From Alphaproteobacteria bacterium (GTDB lineage: Bacteria; Pseudomonadota; Alphaproteobacteria; Sphingomonadales; Sphingomonadaceae), in contig VBAC01000002.1 in the NCBI GenBank assembly GCA_005883305.1, positions 304,527 to 368,526 of the forward strand: DNA of 64,000 bases, given 5' to 3'. The translations under genes and the position numbers were made by a program. The notes beneath the pieces are model-generated. The model had not been told where the DNA came from. It saw nothing but the letters and a program-made list of their open reading frames with translations, and ran no database searches. Positions 34,566 to 44,014 of the stretch are shown here, one piece after another (position 1 is the stretch's first letter; each line of letters starts with the position of its first letter).

Positions 34566-35312
34566 CTAGCCCCGCCTGCGCCCGATCAGCGTGCCCTTGG
34601 TGCCAGTCTTGGCCAGCTCGAAATCGAAGTCCGGCCGCATCCGGCGCCAGCGGCGGGCGACGAAGCGCTCGCCCGGGCGCGCGCCGTCGTCGAGCATCAC
34701 CGTTCCGCCCGCAGAGACGTGATCGAACAGAGCGGAGGCCCCGCCGCGGGTCAGCGGGTGGATCGACCAGGGCGGCCCATCGATCAGCATCAGGTCGATT
34801 CCGTGGGGCAGCGGGCCGTGATCGTACCACAGGCCCGGCCAGTCCTCGGACGGGCGCAGCGCCACCGCGCGCAGATCGGCCTTCAGACCGTAATCGGCCA
34901 GCCAGTCGCGGGTCGCGTCGACGAAATCCTCATGCTGGTCGAAACTGATCAGCCGCCCGCCGCCCGCCTTCTGAAGCGCGCGCGCAAGAACCAGCGTCGA
35001 CGCGCCGGTTCCGAACTCGACGACCAGTTGCGGCTTGCGCGCGAAGATATGGTCGACGACCAGCGTGAGCAGCCCGGTGTCCGCCTTCCAGCTGCCGAGA
35101 TAAGGCAAGGCGTCGTAGGGGAGATCGAGCCGGTCGAGAAGTGCATGCTTATCCCGCAGGCGGCCGCCATGAAGGCTGCGAAGCAGCCAGGGCCACTGGA
35201 TGGCGCCAAAGGCGAGCACTGCCGCCCAATCCGCCAGGCGCTTGCCTTCCGATCCGATCACCGGGGTGTCGCCGACGCGCGCCAGGAGCGAGGTGGCCTC
35301 CCGAGTAGTCAT
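34566..35312 (-). CDS. SAM-dependent methyltransferase-like protein
   Basis: A 248-residue protein with a Rossmann core: LVVEFGTGASTLVLARAL (SAM loop), LISFDQHEDFV, LMLIDGPPWSIHP and GGTVMLDDGARPGERF. The pattern resembles methyltransferase-24-like enzymes. Residues 1-75 form a helical extension. Substrate unknown. It follows purA on the same strand with a 24-base gap. Confidence 0.8.
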   Translation of the reverse strand: MTTREATSLLARVGDTPVIGSEGKRLADWAAVLAFGAIQWPWLLRSLHGGRLRDKHALLDRLDLPYDALPYLGSWKADTGLLTLVVDHIFARKPQLVVEFGTGASTLVLARALQKAGGGRLISFDQHEDFVDATRDWLADYGLKADLRAVALRPSEDWPGLWYDHGPLPHGIDLMLIDGPPWSIHPLTRGGASALFDHVSAGGTVMLDDGARPGERFVARRWRRMRPDFDFELAKTGTKGTLIGRRRG

Positions 35313-35336
35313 TCACACGCCTGCATAATCATACAC

Positions 35337-36626
<1,290 letters not shown>

Positions 36627-36792
36627 TCTGAAGCTTTCCTGGGGGGTGCGCGCCCGCCTCTACGCGGCGGCGCCGTCTCCGTCCAGCCACGCCTTGCCGC
36701 AGGGTGACCCGCTCGTTGTTTCAGGTTCATGCAACTCCCCGCATCCCGGGGGCGTTGGAGAACATAGATCGATTTCAAAGGGAGTAGAAATC

Positions 36793-37125
36793 ATGCGTAA
36801 GCTCATTCTCGCCGTCTCCGCGACGGCCATGGCGGTTCCCGCCACTTTCGCGCTGCCGATGGCGCCGGCGCAGGCGCAGAGCCGCTATTACGACCGCAAC
36901 GGCAATTATGTCGGCCCGACGTGGCGCGGGCGTGACGGCCGCTATTATTGCCGCCGCTCGAACGGCACGACCGGCCTCGTCGTCGGCGGCGCCGCCGGCG
37001 CTCTGATCGGCCATTCGCTCGACGGCGGACGTCATCATGCCACCGGCACGATCCTCGGCGCCGCCGCCGGTGCGCTGATCGGCCGCGAAGTGCAGAGGAG
37101 CCACAGCAGCCGCCACTGCCGCTAG
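36793..37125 (+). CDS. Glycine-zipper envelope protein
   Basis: A 110-residue protein with a signal peptide ending AQAQ, a Tyr/Arg-rich segment with WRGRDGRYYCRRSNG, then two glycine-zipper helices (GLVVGGAAGALIGHSL and GTILGAAAGALIGREV). Glycine-zipper 2TM proteins of this kind associate with the outer membrane and are often stress-induced. GGGAG lies 9 bases before the ATG. A strong terminator follows. Confidence 0.88.
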   Translation: MRKLILAVSATAMAVPATFALPMAPAQAQSRYYDRNGNYVGPTWRGRDGRYYCRRSNGTTGLVVGGAAGALIGHSLDGGRHHATGTILGAAAGALIGREVQRSHSSRHCR

Positions 37126-37140
37126 TCGGTCGCCATCGAA

Positions 37141-37180
37141 CAAAGAAGGGCGCTCCCTCGCGGGAGCGCCCCTTTCTTTG
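37141..37180. terminator. Bidirectional intrinsic terminator
   Basis: Stem GGGCGCTCCC (37148-37157), loop TCGC, GGGAGCGCCC (37162-37171), flanked by CAAAGAA on the left and CTTTCTTTG on the right, so either strand gives a T-rich tail. It serves the convergent glycine-zipper and histone-like genes. Confidence 0.88.
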
Positions 37181-37193
37181 CAGGTTGCGCGGA

Positions 37194-37751
37194 TCAGGGC
37201 GCGCCGGCTGGGGTGTCGCCGCCCGACTTGCGCGAAGCGGGCTTGCGGGCCGGGGCGCGCTTGGCGCTCGAGCGCGAACTCTTGGCGGCTGTCGATCGAG
37301 CCTTTGCCGGCTTCGCCGCAGCGGGCTTGGCAGCAGCTGGTTTGGCCGCCGACTTGGCGCCTCCGCGCTTGCCCGCCTTCTTCGCTCCGCCCTTGCGTCC
37401 CGAAGGGGCGCTTGCGGCGCCCGCGGCCGTGGGCTGCGCCGTGTCGAGATCGCCCATCATCCGGCGCACCGCCTCGGTCGCGGCGTTGATCATCGCCGCG
37501 CCGATCTTGTTGGCGCTCTCGGCGGCGGCGTCGGCGGCGGCCTCGGCCGCCTCCTGCGCCGAACGGGCGGTCTTGCGCGCGGTGTCGCGCACATTCTTGT
37601 TGGCGGCGAGCGCGGCGGCCGCGGTCACCAGGCCGGCCGCGAGCAGGCTGCGGGCATAGGGGTTCTGGGCAAGCTCGGCCGCGCGCCGGCCGGCTTCGCG
37701 CAGCGCGTCCGGAATGCGGTCAGAGCCTTGGGTGTCTTTCTTCTGGGCCAT
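37194..37751 (-). CDS. Protein with H1-like Lys/Ala/Pro-rich tail
   Basis: A 185-residue protein. Residues about 15-100 form an alanine-rich amphipathic helical region (AAGLVTAAAALAANKNVRD, then RKTARSAQEAAEAAADAAAES), and residues 110-185 are a basic tail with repeated AAKPAAAKPA and KAGKRGGAKS, like histone H1 or the tails of PHA-granule proteins of the PhaM type. A nucleoid- or granule-associated role is plausible but not shown. AAAGGAG lies upstream of the ATG. Confidence 0.75.
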   Translation of the reverse strand: MAQKKDTQGSDRIPDALREAGRRAAELAQNPYARSLLAAGLVTAAAALAANKNVRDTARKTARSAQEAAEAAADAAAESANKIGAAMINAATEAVRRMMGDLDTAQPTAAGAASAPSGRKGGAKKAGKRGGAKSAAKPAAAKPAAAKPAKARSTAAKSSRSSAKRAPARKPASRKSGGDTPAGAP

Positions 37752-37813
37752 GGAAGACGCTCCTTTGTTCGTATCTTCACCGTAACAGACACGCCAGGCC
37801 GGGAACAGTTCCC

Positions 37814-38068
37814 TTACGCCCCTTCGTCGTCCTGCTCGATCCAGCCCTGGCCGCGATCCTGGTGCGCCGCCTGGTCGCGCTTCAGCCCGTACGCCTCGCC
37901 GTCAGGGCCGACCAGATCGCTCTGCGACTGTGCGGGCTCGGCGGAGTCGTCGCCTCGGCCCTTCTCGCGGACCAGATGCTCGGAAACCTCGTCGATCTTC
38001 GCTTCGGGGCTGTGCGGCAGCGGGTGACCCGTTTCGCTGCGGCCTTCGCCCTCTTTCCGGTCGTCCAT
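37814..38068 (-). CDS. Small charged protein of unknown function
   Basis: An 84-residue hydrophilic protein, rich in Asp/Glu/Lys/Gln, without hydrophobic segments and probably disordered. It resembles small stress-associated hydrophilic proteins in composition only. GAGGAG lies about 8 bases before the ATG. It lies downstream of an 18-codon ORF and a hairpin on the same strand, which may control it. Confidence 0.55.
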   Translation of the reverse strand: MDDRKEGEGRSETGHPLPHSPEAKIDEVSEHLVREKGRGDDSAEPAQSQSDLVGPDGEAYGLKRDQAAHQDRGQGWIEQDDEGA

Positions 38069-38096
38069 CGCTGCGCTCCTCGCCGGACAAGCGAAA

Positions 38097-38123
38097 GGCC
38101 GCCACGAAGGTTCCGCGGCGGCC
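38097..38123 (-). terminator. Hairpin between the 18-codon ORF and the 84-residue gene
   Basis: On the minus strand GGCCGCC(GCGGAA)/(TTCGT)GGCGGCC folds into a stem of about 12 pairs with a two-base loop and one bulge, followed by TTTCGC. The short T-run suggests a weak terminator or attenuator rather than a full stop. Confidence 0.5.
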
Positions 38124-38175
38124 TCTCGACATGGTCAGCGGCCGGAAGCCGACTGCCCGGAAGCAACTGGAAAGC

Positions 38176-38232
38176 TTAGGCTTTCGGCTCCCGAACGGAC
38201 TTGACCGACCTCTCTGCTGAACCATGAGACAT
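38176..38232 (-). CDS. 18-residue peptide with a maximal Shine-Dalgarno sequence
   Basis: ATG at 38232-38230, stop TAA at 38178-38176, product MSHGSAERSVKSVREPKA. The 14 bases at 38247-38234 on the minus strand (AAAGGAGGTGATCC) are fully complementary to the 3' end of 16S rRNA, a far stronger site than any other gene here has. The peptide is basic and hydrophilic. It may be a leader peptide for the downstream hairpin and 84-residue gene, or a small protein in its own right. Confidence 0.5.
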   Translation of the reverse strand: MSHGSAERSVKSVREPKA

Positions 38233-38262
38233 CGGATCACCTCCTTTCGCTGTGTTGAACAG

Positions 38263-38297
38263 GACTCATGTATGAGTCGCGCCGAATCGACGATCAA
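38263..38297 (-). promoter_or_regulatory. Promoter-like sites with operator palindrome
   Basis: The palindrome GACTCAT-N2-ATGAGTC occupies 38263-38278. On the minus strand it covers a -10-like CATACA (38269-38274), with TTGATC (38292-38297) 17 bases upstream. This would drive the 18-codon ORF and allow repression by a dimeric regulator. Confidence 0.4.
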
Positions 38298-38341
38298 GTC
38301 TTGATTTCAAATATTTTGGGGCTAGGATTCCATGCTTCGCG

Positions 38342-38366
38342 CCGGTCCTGAGGGCCGGTTTTTTAT
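38342..38366 (+). terminator. Plus-strand intrinsic terminator without an obvious gene
   Basis: CCGGTCC, loop TGA, GGGCCGG followed by TTTTTT on the plus strand (38343-38364). No annotated plus-strand gene ends here. A 27-codon ORF (ATG 38268-38270, stop 38349-38351) runs into the stem, and an antisense or small RNA is another option. Confidence 0.6.
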
Positions 38367-38878
38367 TGCCCGCGGCATTCCTCGATCACCCGCGCCGGCT
38401 CCGGCCAGGTGGGAACGACGATATCCGCCGCTCCGTCCAGATGGACCAGGAAGCGGCCGCGGCTGAACGCGATCTGGTCGAGCAACGGATCGTCGGGCGC
38501 GAGGCTCGCTGAGACGGCGCGCTCCCCTGCCGAAGCCGGCAGGGCGCGGTCGCCGAACGTGGTGCGGACGACGAGCGCGGTTCCCGCCGAGGCACCCTGG
38601 CGGACAAGCTCGATACGCCGGCCCGCCGCGCACTGGAAAGCCAGGACAGGCGCGCCGTCGCCGAACGTCGCTCGCGGCGAGGGTTCCTGGACATAGGTCC
38701 AGTCCCCGTTCGTCAGCGTGCCCCCCTCCCACGATGCGGGCGCCGGCGGCGGCGGCTCGGGGGCCGGCGGAGGGGCAGGCGCAGGCGGAGGCGGGGCGGG
38801 CGGCGCGGGCCGCGAAACGCAGCCCCCCAGCGCGGCAAAACCCGCGAGGACCGCACCGATACGCATCATGCGCTTCAT
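38363..38878 (-). CDS. Proline-rich lipoprotein
   Basis: A 171-residue lipoprotein: signal peptide with lipobox LGGC (Cys about 20), a linker of about 30 residues that is almost entirely Pro/Ala, then a beta-rich domain of about 120 residues (WEGGTLTNGDWTYVQEP start). The linker is suited to spanning from the membrane. Four bases separate it from the upstream lipoprotein gene's stop. Function unknown. Confidence 0.8.
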   Translation of the reverse strand: MKRMMRIGAVLAGFAALGGCVSRPAPPAPPPPAPAPPPAPEPPPPAPASWEGGTLTNGDWTYVQEPSPRATFGDGAPVLAFQCAAGRRIELVRQGASAGTALVVRTTFGDRALPASAGERAVSASLAPDDPLLDQIAFSRGRFLVHLDGAADIVVPTWPEPARVIEECRGQ

Positions 38879-38882
38879 CGGC

Positions 38883-39494
38883 TCAATCGCCGGCGTCGAC
38901 GGCGTTGGCGGTCGCCTGACCGGCGGCGGCGGGGGCGCTCGTATTGGCCTGCGCCGCCGCCGGAGCCGGCAGCTCGCCGCCGGAGCAGCGGGCGACGTAG
39001 GTTCCGACCAAGGGGCTGGGGGGCAGGATGAGGGGCGGAGAATCGCCGATCCTGACGGTGATCGGCGCGGCGGCCCGGCCCATGTTCGCCGCCAGCGGAT
39101 CGGCCCCGTTCAGGGTCGCGCGGAGCATCGGGATCGGCCCGTCGCCCCCGGTTACCGCGAGCCGCCTCGTCTCGCTGCCGGCGGTCACCAGCATGACCGG
39201 CAGATCGCCGGTCGGCTCGAGGCCGTGCCGCTGGACGAGCAGGCCGCGCCTCGAGTCGCAGCCGATGCTGAACAGAGGCGGGGCGCCGGTGGGCCCGAAC
39301 TCGATGACGTGCTGCTCGCCCTGCAACGCCTCGCGCCACTGGCCGAGCGCCGGCTCCTCGTCGTCGCGCTCGGGGCGAACCTGCTCGACGGTGCGCGCGC
39401 TCTGGTTGGAGTCCGTGGCGACCAGGGTCGCGTCTTCGGACCGCGCGCAGCCGGCGGCGAGAAGGATGAGGATGGGCAGAAAGCGGCGGAGCAT
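38883..39494 (-). CDS. Lipoprotein of unknown function
   Basis: A 203-residue lipoprotein with lipobox LAAGC (Cys about 16) and a beta-rich body containing IEFGPTGAPPLFSIGCDSRRG and LPPSPLVGTYVARCSGGELP; the latter cysteines may pair. The C terminus is Ala-rich and low in complexity. It forms a two-gene unit with the proline-rich lipoprotein; both contain the same kind of domain (FGDGAPVLAFQC versus FGPTGAPPLFSIGC), so they may be distant paralogues. Confidence 0.8.
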   Translation of the reverse strand: MLRRFLPILILLAAGCARSEDATLVATDSNQSARTVEQVRPERDDEEPALGQWREALQGEQHVIEFGPTGAPPLFSIGCDSRRGLLVQRHGLEPTGDLPVMLVTAGSETRRLAVTGGDGPIPMLRATLNGADPLAANMGRAAAPITVRIGDSPPLILPPSPLVGTYVARCSGGELPAPAAAQANTSAPAAAGQATANAVDAGD

Positions 39495-39676
39495 CAGCGA
39501 ATCCTTCTTTTTGGCTTCGCCAAGCCTTTAGCGTTTTTCCCGGCCGCCACCAGACGGGGCGTCGACCCCGCGCGAGCCGTCTCCGCGTCGGGCGGGGAAA
39601 ATGCCGCCGCGCCACGGTCACGAAATGCCCGGCCGTTCGACAAATAAGAGGTCGTCATCGCTTGAGGAGACCGATC

Positions 39677-40159
39677 ATGAAGCGCATCCTGCTGACCGCG
39701 ACCTGCCTGTTGATGAGCACGGCGGCGCCGGCGGACGTCACCGTCTATCGTGCGACGACTTACAAGAACGGCACCTTCGCATTGGTCAACGACGCCCAGT
39801 GGCGGATCGACGCGGACGGCCTGTCGACCTTCGAACTGGCGAATTTCGCCGTGACGAACAAAAGATGCCAGGTGGCGTTCGTCATCGAGGGTGTGCAGTC
39901 CCAGCCCGACGCCGGCACGCAGGGCCCGGTGGACGGCCTGCCCGACGGCTATGTCGGCGAATATACGCCGCTACATGGCGGCGAGGGTCATTGGAGCATC
40001 CACGGGCCGGCCGAGACCCTGCCGGCCACCTTGAAGGCGCTGATCACGGCCAACGTCATTGCCCGCCGGTCCGCGGCCCGGAACCAAGGCTATGCCGGCA
40101 GGTCGCAGTCCCTGTGCGAAACCCCATTGCAGCCGAACCTCGGGCGCCGCCGGCGCTAG
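39677..40159 (+). CDS. Small secreted protein of unknown function
   Basis: A 160-residue protein with signal peptide MKRILLTATCLLMSTAAPAD and a hydrophilic body (VTVYRATTYKNGTF start) with two cysteines, KRCQVAF and SLCETP, ending in RRRR. GAGGAGA precedes the ATG. No family recognised. Convergent with uvrB. Confidence 0.7.
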   Translation: MKRILLTATCLLMSTAAPADVTVYRATTYKNGTFALVNDAQWRIDADGLSTFELANFAVTNKRCQVAFVIEGVQSQPDAGTQGPVDGLPDGYVGEYTPLHGGEGHWSIHGPAETLPATLKALITANVIARRSAARNQGYAGRSQSLCETPLQPNLGRRRR

Positions 40160-40199
40160 CCGGGCGTCTTGCCTGGTCGATCCGGACGACCGACGGACA

Positions 40200-42395
40200 C
40201 TATTGCGTCCGCCGCCCCATCCTGATCGATTTCTGCTTGCCGTAGCGGGTCTTGCGCGTCCCGGGCTTGCCCTCGGTGGAATGGCCCAGCGCCGGCGCCC
40301 GGCTCTGCTCGGTGGCGAGGCCCAGCTCGCCGGCCTCAAGCCGCCTGATCTCGTCGCGCAACCGCCCGGCCTCCTCGAATTCGAGATCCGCGGCGGCCTT
40401 GCGCATGCGCTTTTCCAGATCCTCGAGATAGGCGCGAAGGTTATGGCCGACGAGGTTGGGCGCGTCCTCGTCGCCGGTCTCGATCGTCACGCTGTCGCGG
40501 TTGGAGACGTCGGCGAGGATGTCGGCGATGTTGCGCTTGATCGTCGTCGGCGTGATTCCGTGCTCGGCGTTGTATGCCTCCTGCTTCTCGCGGCGCCGGT
40601 TGGTTTCGTTCAGCGCGCGCTCCATCGACCCCGTCATCCGGTCCGCGTAGAGGATCACCTTGCCCTCGACGTTGCGGGCGGCGCGGCCGATCGTCTGGAT
40701 CAGGCTGGTCTCGGAGCGCAGGAAGCCCTCCTTGTCGGCGTCGAGGATCGCGACCAGGCCGCATTCCGGAATGTCGAGCCCCTCGCGCAGCAGGTTGATC
40801 CCGACGAGCACGTCGTAGACGCCGAGGCGAAGATCGCGGATCAGCTCGATTCGTTCCAGGGTCTCGACGTCGGAATGCATGTAGCGCACCCGAAGGCCCG
40901 CCTCGTGGAGGAACTCGGTGAGGTCCTCGGCCATCCGCTTGGTGAGCGTGGTGACCAGCGTGCGATAGCCCTTCGCCGCGGTCGCCTTGGCCTCGACGAT
41001 CAGGTCGTCGACCTGATCCTCGACCGGCTTGATCTCCACCGGCGGGTCGATCAGCCCGGTCGGGCGGATCACCTGCTCGACGAAGACGCCGCTGGTCTGC
41101 TCGAGCTCCCAGGGGCCGGGCGTGGCCGAGACGGCGACGGTCTGCGGTCGCATCACGTCCCATTCGTTGAAGCGAAGCGGCCGGTTGTCGATGCACGAAG
41201 GAAGGCGGAAGCCATATTCGGCCAGGGTCAGCTTACGCCGGTGGTCGCCTCGCGCCATCGCGCCGATCTGCGGCACCGTCTGGTGGCTCTCGTCGACGAA
41301 CAGAAGCGCGTTCTCGGGCAGATATTCGAACAGGGTCGGCGGCGGCTCTCCGGGCAGGCGCCCGGTGAGGAAGCGCGAATAATTCTCGATCCCCGCGCAG
41401 GAGCCGGTGGCTGCGATCATCTCCAGGTCGAAATTGGTCCGCTGCTCGAGCCTTTGCGCCTCCAGCAACCGCCCTTCCGCCTGCAATTCCTTCAAGCGCT
41501 CGGCGAGCTCGAAGCGGATCGCCTCCATCGCCTGTTTCAGCGTCGGACCGGGCGTGACGTAGTGCGAGTTGGCGTAGACCCGGACATAGTCGAGTGCCGC
41601 GGCCTTCTTGCCGGTCAGCGGATCGAACTCGACGATCTGCTCGATCTCGTCGCCGAAGAAGGTGACCCGCCAGGCGCTGTCCTCATAATGCGAGGGGAAG
41701 ATCTCCAGATTGTCGCCCTTCACCCGGAAATTGCCGCGGGCGAAGCCTTGGTCGTTGCGCTTGTACTGGAGGGCGACGAGCTTCCTGACGATCTCGCGCT
41801 GGTCGACGCTCTGGCCCTTCTTGAGGTCGAAGATCATCGCCGAATAGGTCTCGACCGAGCCGATACCGTAGATGCAGGAGACCGAAGCGACGATGATCAC
41901 GTCGTCGCGCTCGAGCAGCGAGCGAGTCGCCGAATGCCGCATCCGGTCGATCGCCTCGTTCACCGAGCTTTCCTTCTCGATGTAGGTGTCGGACCGCGGC
42001 ACATAGGCTTCGGGCTGGTAATAATCGTAGTAGCTGACGAAGAACTCGACCGCATTGTCGGGAAAGAAGCTCTTGAACTCCCCGTAGAGCTGGGCGGCGA
42101 GGATCTTGTTTGGGGCGAGCACGAGCGCTGGCCGCTGCAAAGTCTCGATCACCTGGGCCGCGGTGTAGGTCTTGCCCGAGCCTGTGACTCCGAGCAGCAC
42201 CTGGGTCTTTTCGCCGTCGCGAATCTGCTCGACCAGCTCGGCGATCGCCTGCGGCTGATCGCCCGCCGGCCGATAGTCGGAAACGAGCCTGAACGCCTTG
42301 CCGCCCTCGGCCTTGTCGGGCCGGTTGGGACGATGGGGCACGAACGTCTGTCCGGTCTCGGGCTCTTCAAGGCTGGTGCGGATGGTGATCGCCAT
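40200..42395 (-). CDS. uvrB: Excinuclease ABC subunit B
   Basis: A 731-residue DNA-repair helicase that loads UvrC on damage after UvrA hands over. Walker A GVTGSGKT at about 69-76; the damage-probing beta-hairpin in [13 protein letters not shown]; helicase motifs [13 protein letters not shown] and [10 protein letters not shown]; and the C-terminal UVR domain ([27 protein letters not shown]). The start at 42395 begins the normal N terminus. No LexA box was found directly upstream. Confidence 0.97.
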   Translation of the reverse strand: MAITIRTSLEEPETGQTFVPHRPNRPDKAEGGKAFRLVSDYRPAGDQPQAIAELVEQIRDGEKTQVLLGVTGSGKTYTAAQVIETLQRPALVLAPNKILAAQLYGEFKSFFPDNAVEFFVSYYDYYQPEAYVPRSDTYIEKESSVNEAIDRMRHSATRSLLERDDVIIVASVSCIYGIGSVETYSAMIFDLKKGQSVDQREIVRKLVALQYKRNDQGFARGNFRVKGDNLEIFPSHYEDSAWRVTFFGDEIEQIVEFDPLTGKKAAALDYVRVYANSHYVTPGPTLKQAMEAIRFELAERLKELQAEGRLLEAQRLEQRTNFDLEMIAATGSCAGIENYSRFLTGRLPGEPPPTLFEYLPENALLFVDESHQTVPQIGAMARGDHRRKLTLAEYGFRLPSCIDNRPLRFNEWDVMRPQTVAVSATPGPWELEQTSGVFVEQVIRPTGLIDPPVEIKPVEDQVDDLIVEAKATAAKGYRTLVTTLTKRMAEDLTEFLHEAGLRVRYMHSDVETLERIELIRDLRLGVYDVLVGINLLREGLDIPECGLVAILDADKEGFLRSETSLIQTIGRAARNVEGKVILYADRMTGSMERALNETNRRREKQEAYNAEHGITPTTIKRNIADILADVSNRDSVTIETGDEDAPNLVGHNLRAYLEDLEKRMRKAAADLEFEEAGRLRDEIRRLEAGELGLATEQSRAPALGHSTEGKPGTRKTRYGKQKSIRMGRRTQ

Positions 42396-42514
42396 GGCTC
42401 GCCGGATATGGTCGCGCGGGCCGCGCTCCGCAACTTCGATTGCCTCGGCCGCCCGATTGGGACACACTCCACGCAGGTGGCGATTCCCCGGCCACCGGAA
42501 CAGGGGAGAGAATT

Positions 42515-43030
42515 ATGAACAAGCTTGCCGTCGTCGCTCCGACGCTTGTGCTGTGCGCCGCCTGCTCGGGGAGCGCCGTCTCCCTCCAGCCGGGCCAGTG
42601 GGAGACGACCATCCAGTTCAGCTCGATCGAGGTTCCCGGCGCGCCCGAAGCCCAGCTCGCGCCGATGCGGGCGATGATGGGGCAGCCGCAGACCAGCTCC
42701 GCGTGCATGACGCCCGAGGAAGCGGCGCATCCGACCAACAAGATGATGAACTCGGAGGGCGGAAGCCAGGGCTGCCAGTTCAGCGAGAACACCTTCACAG
42801 GCGGCACGATTCGAGTCCACGCGTCCTGCCAGACTCCGCGCGGCACGATGACGATGAACATGGACGGCAGCTATACGGCAACGACCATGCAGGCGCGGAT
42901 CAACCAGGAGATCCACGCGCCGCCGAACACGCCCGGGCCGCAGACGGTTCGTCTGACCGGCAATCTCAGCGGGCGGCGCACGGGCGATTGCACGTCCGCG
43001 CCCACTCCTTCGGGGAATAGCGCCGGCTGA
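42515..43030 (+). CDS. DUF3617-type lipoprotein
   Basis: A 171-residue lipoprotein: lipobox LCAAC, then SLQPGQWETTIQFSSIEVPG and closing GNLSGRRTGDCTS, which are the opening and closing patterns of DUF3617 proteins common in sphingomonads. Four cysteines. GGGGAGAG precedes the ATG. Function unknown; periplasmic face of a membrane. A paralogue follows after 67 bases. Confidence 0.86.
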   Translation: MNKLAVVAPTLVLCAACSGSAVSLQPGQWETTIQFSSIEVPGAPEAQLAPMRAMMGQPQTSSACMTPEEAAHPTNKMMNSEGGSQGCQFSENTFTGGTIRVHASCQTPRGTMTMNMDGSYTATTMQARINQEIHAPPNTPGPQTVRLTGNLSGRRTGDCTSAPTPSGNSAG

Positions 43031-43097
43031 GAGTCCCCGCTTCAAATCCGTCCCGCCGCCCGCTAGGATAGATTTCAAATAACGGGGGAGACGGGGG

Positions 43098-43610
43098 ATG
43101 CGTGTACTGGCAGTGATTCCGATCATCCTCGCCGCGTCGTGCGGCGAGACGCCGGCCGAAAACAAGGCGGAGCCTGCCGCCGCCCAGCTTCCGGCCGGAC
43201 AGTGGGAGCTGAGCTCCGAGGTCACCAGCCTGGCCAAGGTCGATACGGAAGCGCCCCGGCTCAACACGCCGGCCGGCACTCGGGCGACGAACAGCGTCTG
43301 CGTCGCGGAGGGCCACCAAGTGCCGAGCGCCTTCTTCGCCGGCGAGGGCTTTCGCTGCACCTACGGCAATTATTACGCCCGCAACGGCCGGGTGAACGTG
43401 ACCCTGACCTGCCACCGCGACGGGCTCGCCGGCGACATCATGATGTCCGCCGACGGCACCTTCCAGGGCGACAGCGTCGAATTCAGCCGCAACGTTCGCA
43501 CCAATCTGACCACCGAGGGGGATTCGGTGATCGACGCGCGCGTGACGGGCCGAAGGACCGGCGACTGTCCGGCCGGCGCCGCAGCGCCCGAAGGGACCAA
43601 CGCGCAATGA
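43098..43610 (+). CDS. DUF3617-type lipoprotein, second copy
   Basis: A 170-residue paralogue of the preceding gene: lipobox LAASC, LPAGQWELSSEVTSL opening, and ARVTGRRTGDCPAG ending. Sequence between these marks has diverged strongly. The stop overlaps the next ATG (ATGA). A GGGGGAGACGGGGG ribosome region precedes the ATG. Confidence 0.85.
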   Translation: MRVLAVIPIILAASCGETPAENKAEPAAAQLPAGQWELSSEVTSLAKVDTEAPRLNTPAGTRATNSVCVAEGHQVPSAFFAGEGFRCTYGNYYARNGRVNVTLTCHRDGLAGDIMMSADGTFQGDSVEFSRNVRTNLTTEGDSVIDARVTGRRTGDCPAGAAAPEGTNAQ

Positions 43611-43996
43611 TCGGCTACGTGACGCTGGGCAGCAACGACCTCGACAAGTCCCGCGTTTATTACGACGCTCTGTTCGGGTCGATCGGCGCGGGCCGGCTGA
43701 TGGAGTTCGGCGACAATTTCACCATGTACGGCACCGCCTGGGGCCGTCCGGCGGTGGCCGTCACCAAGCCCTATAATGGCGAGCCGGCAAGCCCCGGGAA
43801 CGGCAACATGACCGCGCTCGTCCTCGACAGCCGCGACAAGGTCGACGCCTTCTACGCCACGGCGATCGCGCTCGGCGGAAGCGACGAGGGACCGCCCGGC
43901 CTTCGCGGGGAGGAAGGCGATCAGGCCTTTTACGGCGCCTATTTCCGCGATCCCGAGGGGAACAAGTTCTGCGCCTTCCGGATTGGCCCCGCTTAA
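43607..43996 (+). CDS. VOC-superfamily protein
   Basis: A 129-residue glyoxalase-fold protein: MIGYVTLGSNDLDKSRVYYDALF start, VDAFYATAIALGGSDEG middle, GAYFRDPEGNKFCAF end. Such proteins are usually annotated as lactoylglutathione-lyase-like; the activity is unknown. Confidence 0.9.
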   Translation: MIGYVTLGSNDLDKSRVYYDALFGSIGAGRLMEFGDNFTMYGTAWGRPAVAVTKPYNGEPASPGNGNMTALVLDSRDKVDAFYATAIALGGSDEGPPGLRGEEGDQAFYGAYFRDPEGNKFCAFRIGPA

Positions 43997-44014
43997 CCGG
44001 CAAGGGTCGTCTCG

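Noticed and set aside
37801-37813. GGGAAC-A-GTTCCC palindrome as an EcfG promoter or operator
   Set aside because: No GTT element lies at 16-17 bases on either strand; a 13-base palindrome alone is weak evidence.
42396-42514. A LexA box upstream of uvrB
   Set aside because: Only a single GAAC is present; no second half-site at 7 bases.
43993-44014. A TTAAC motif as a CtrA site before the lipid kinase gene
   Set aside because: Only one half-site; no second TTAA at the 7-base spacing.
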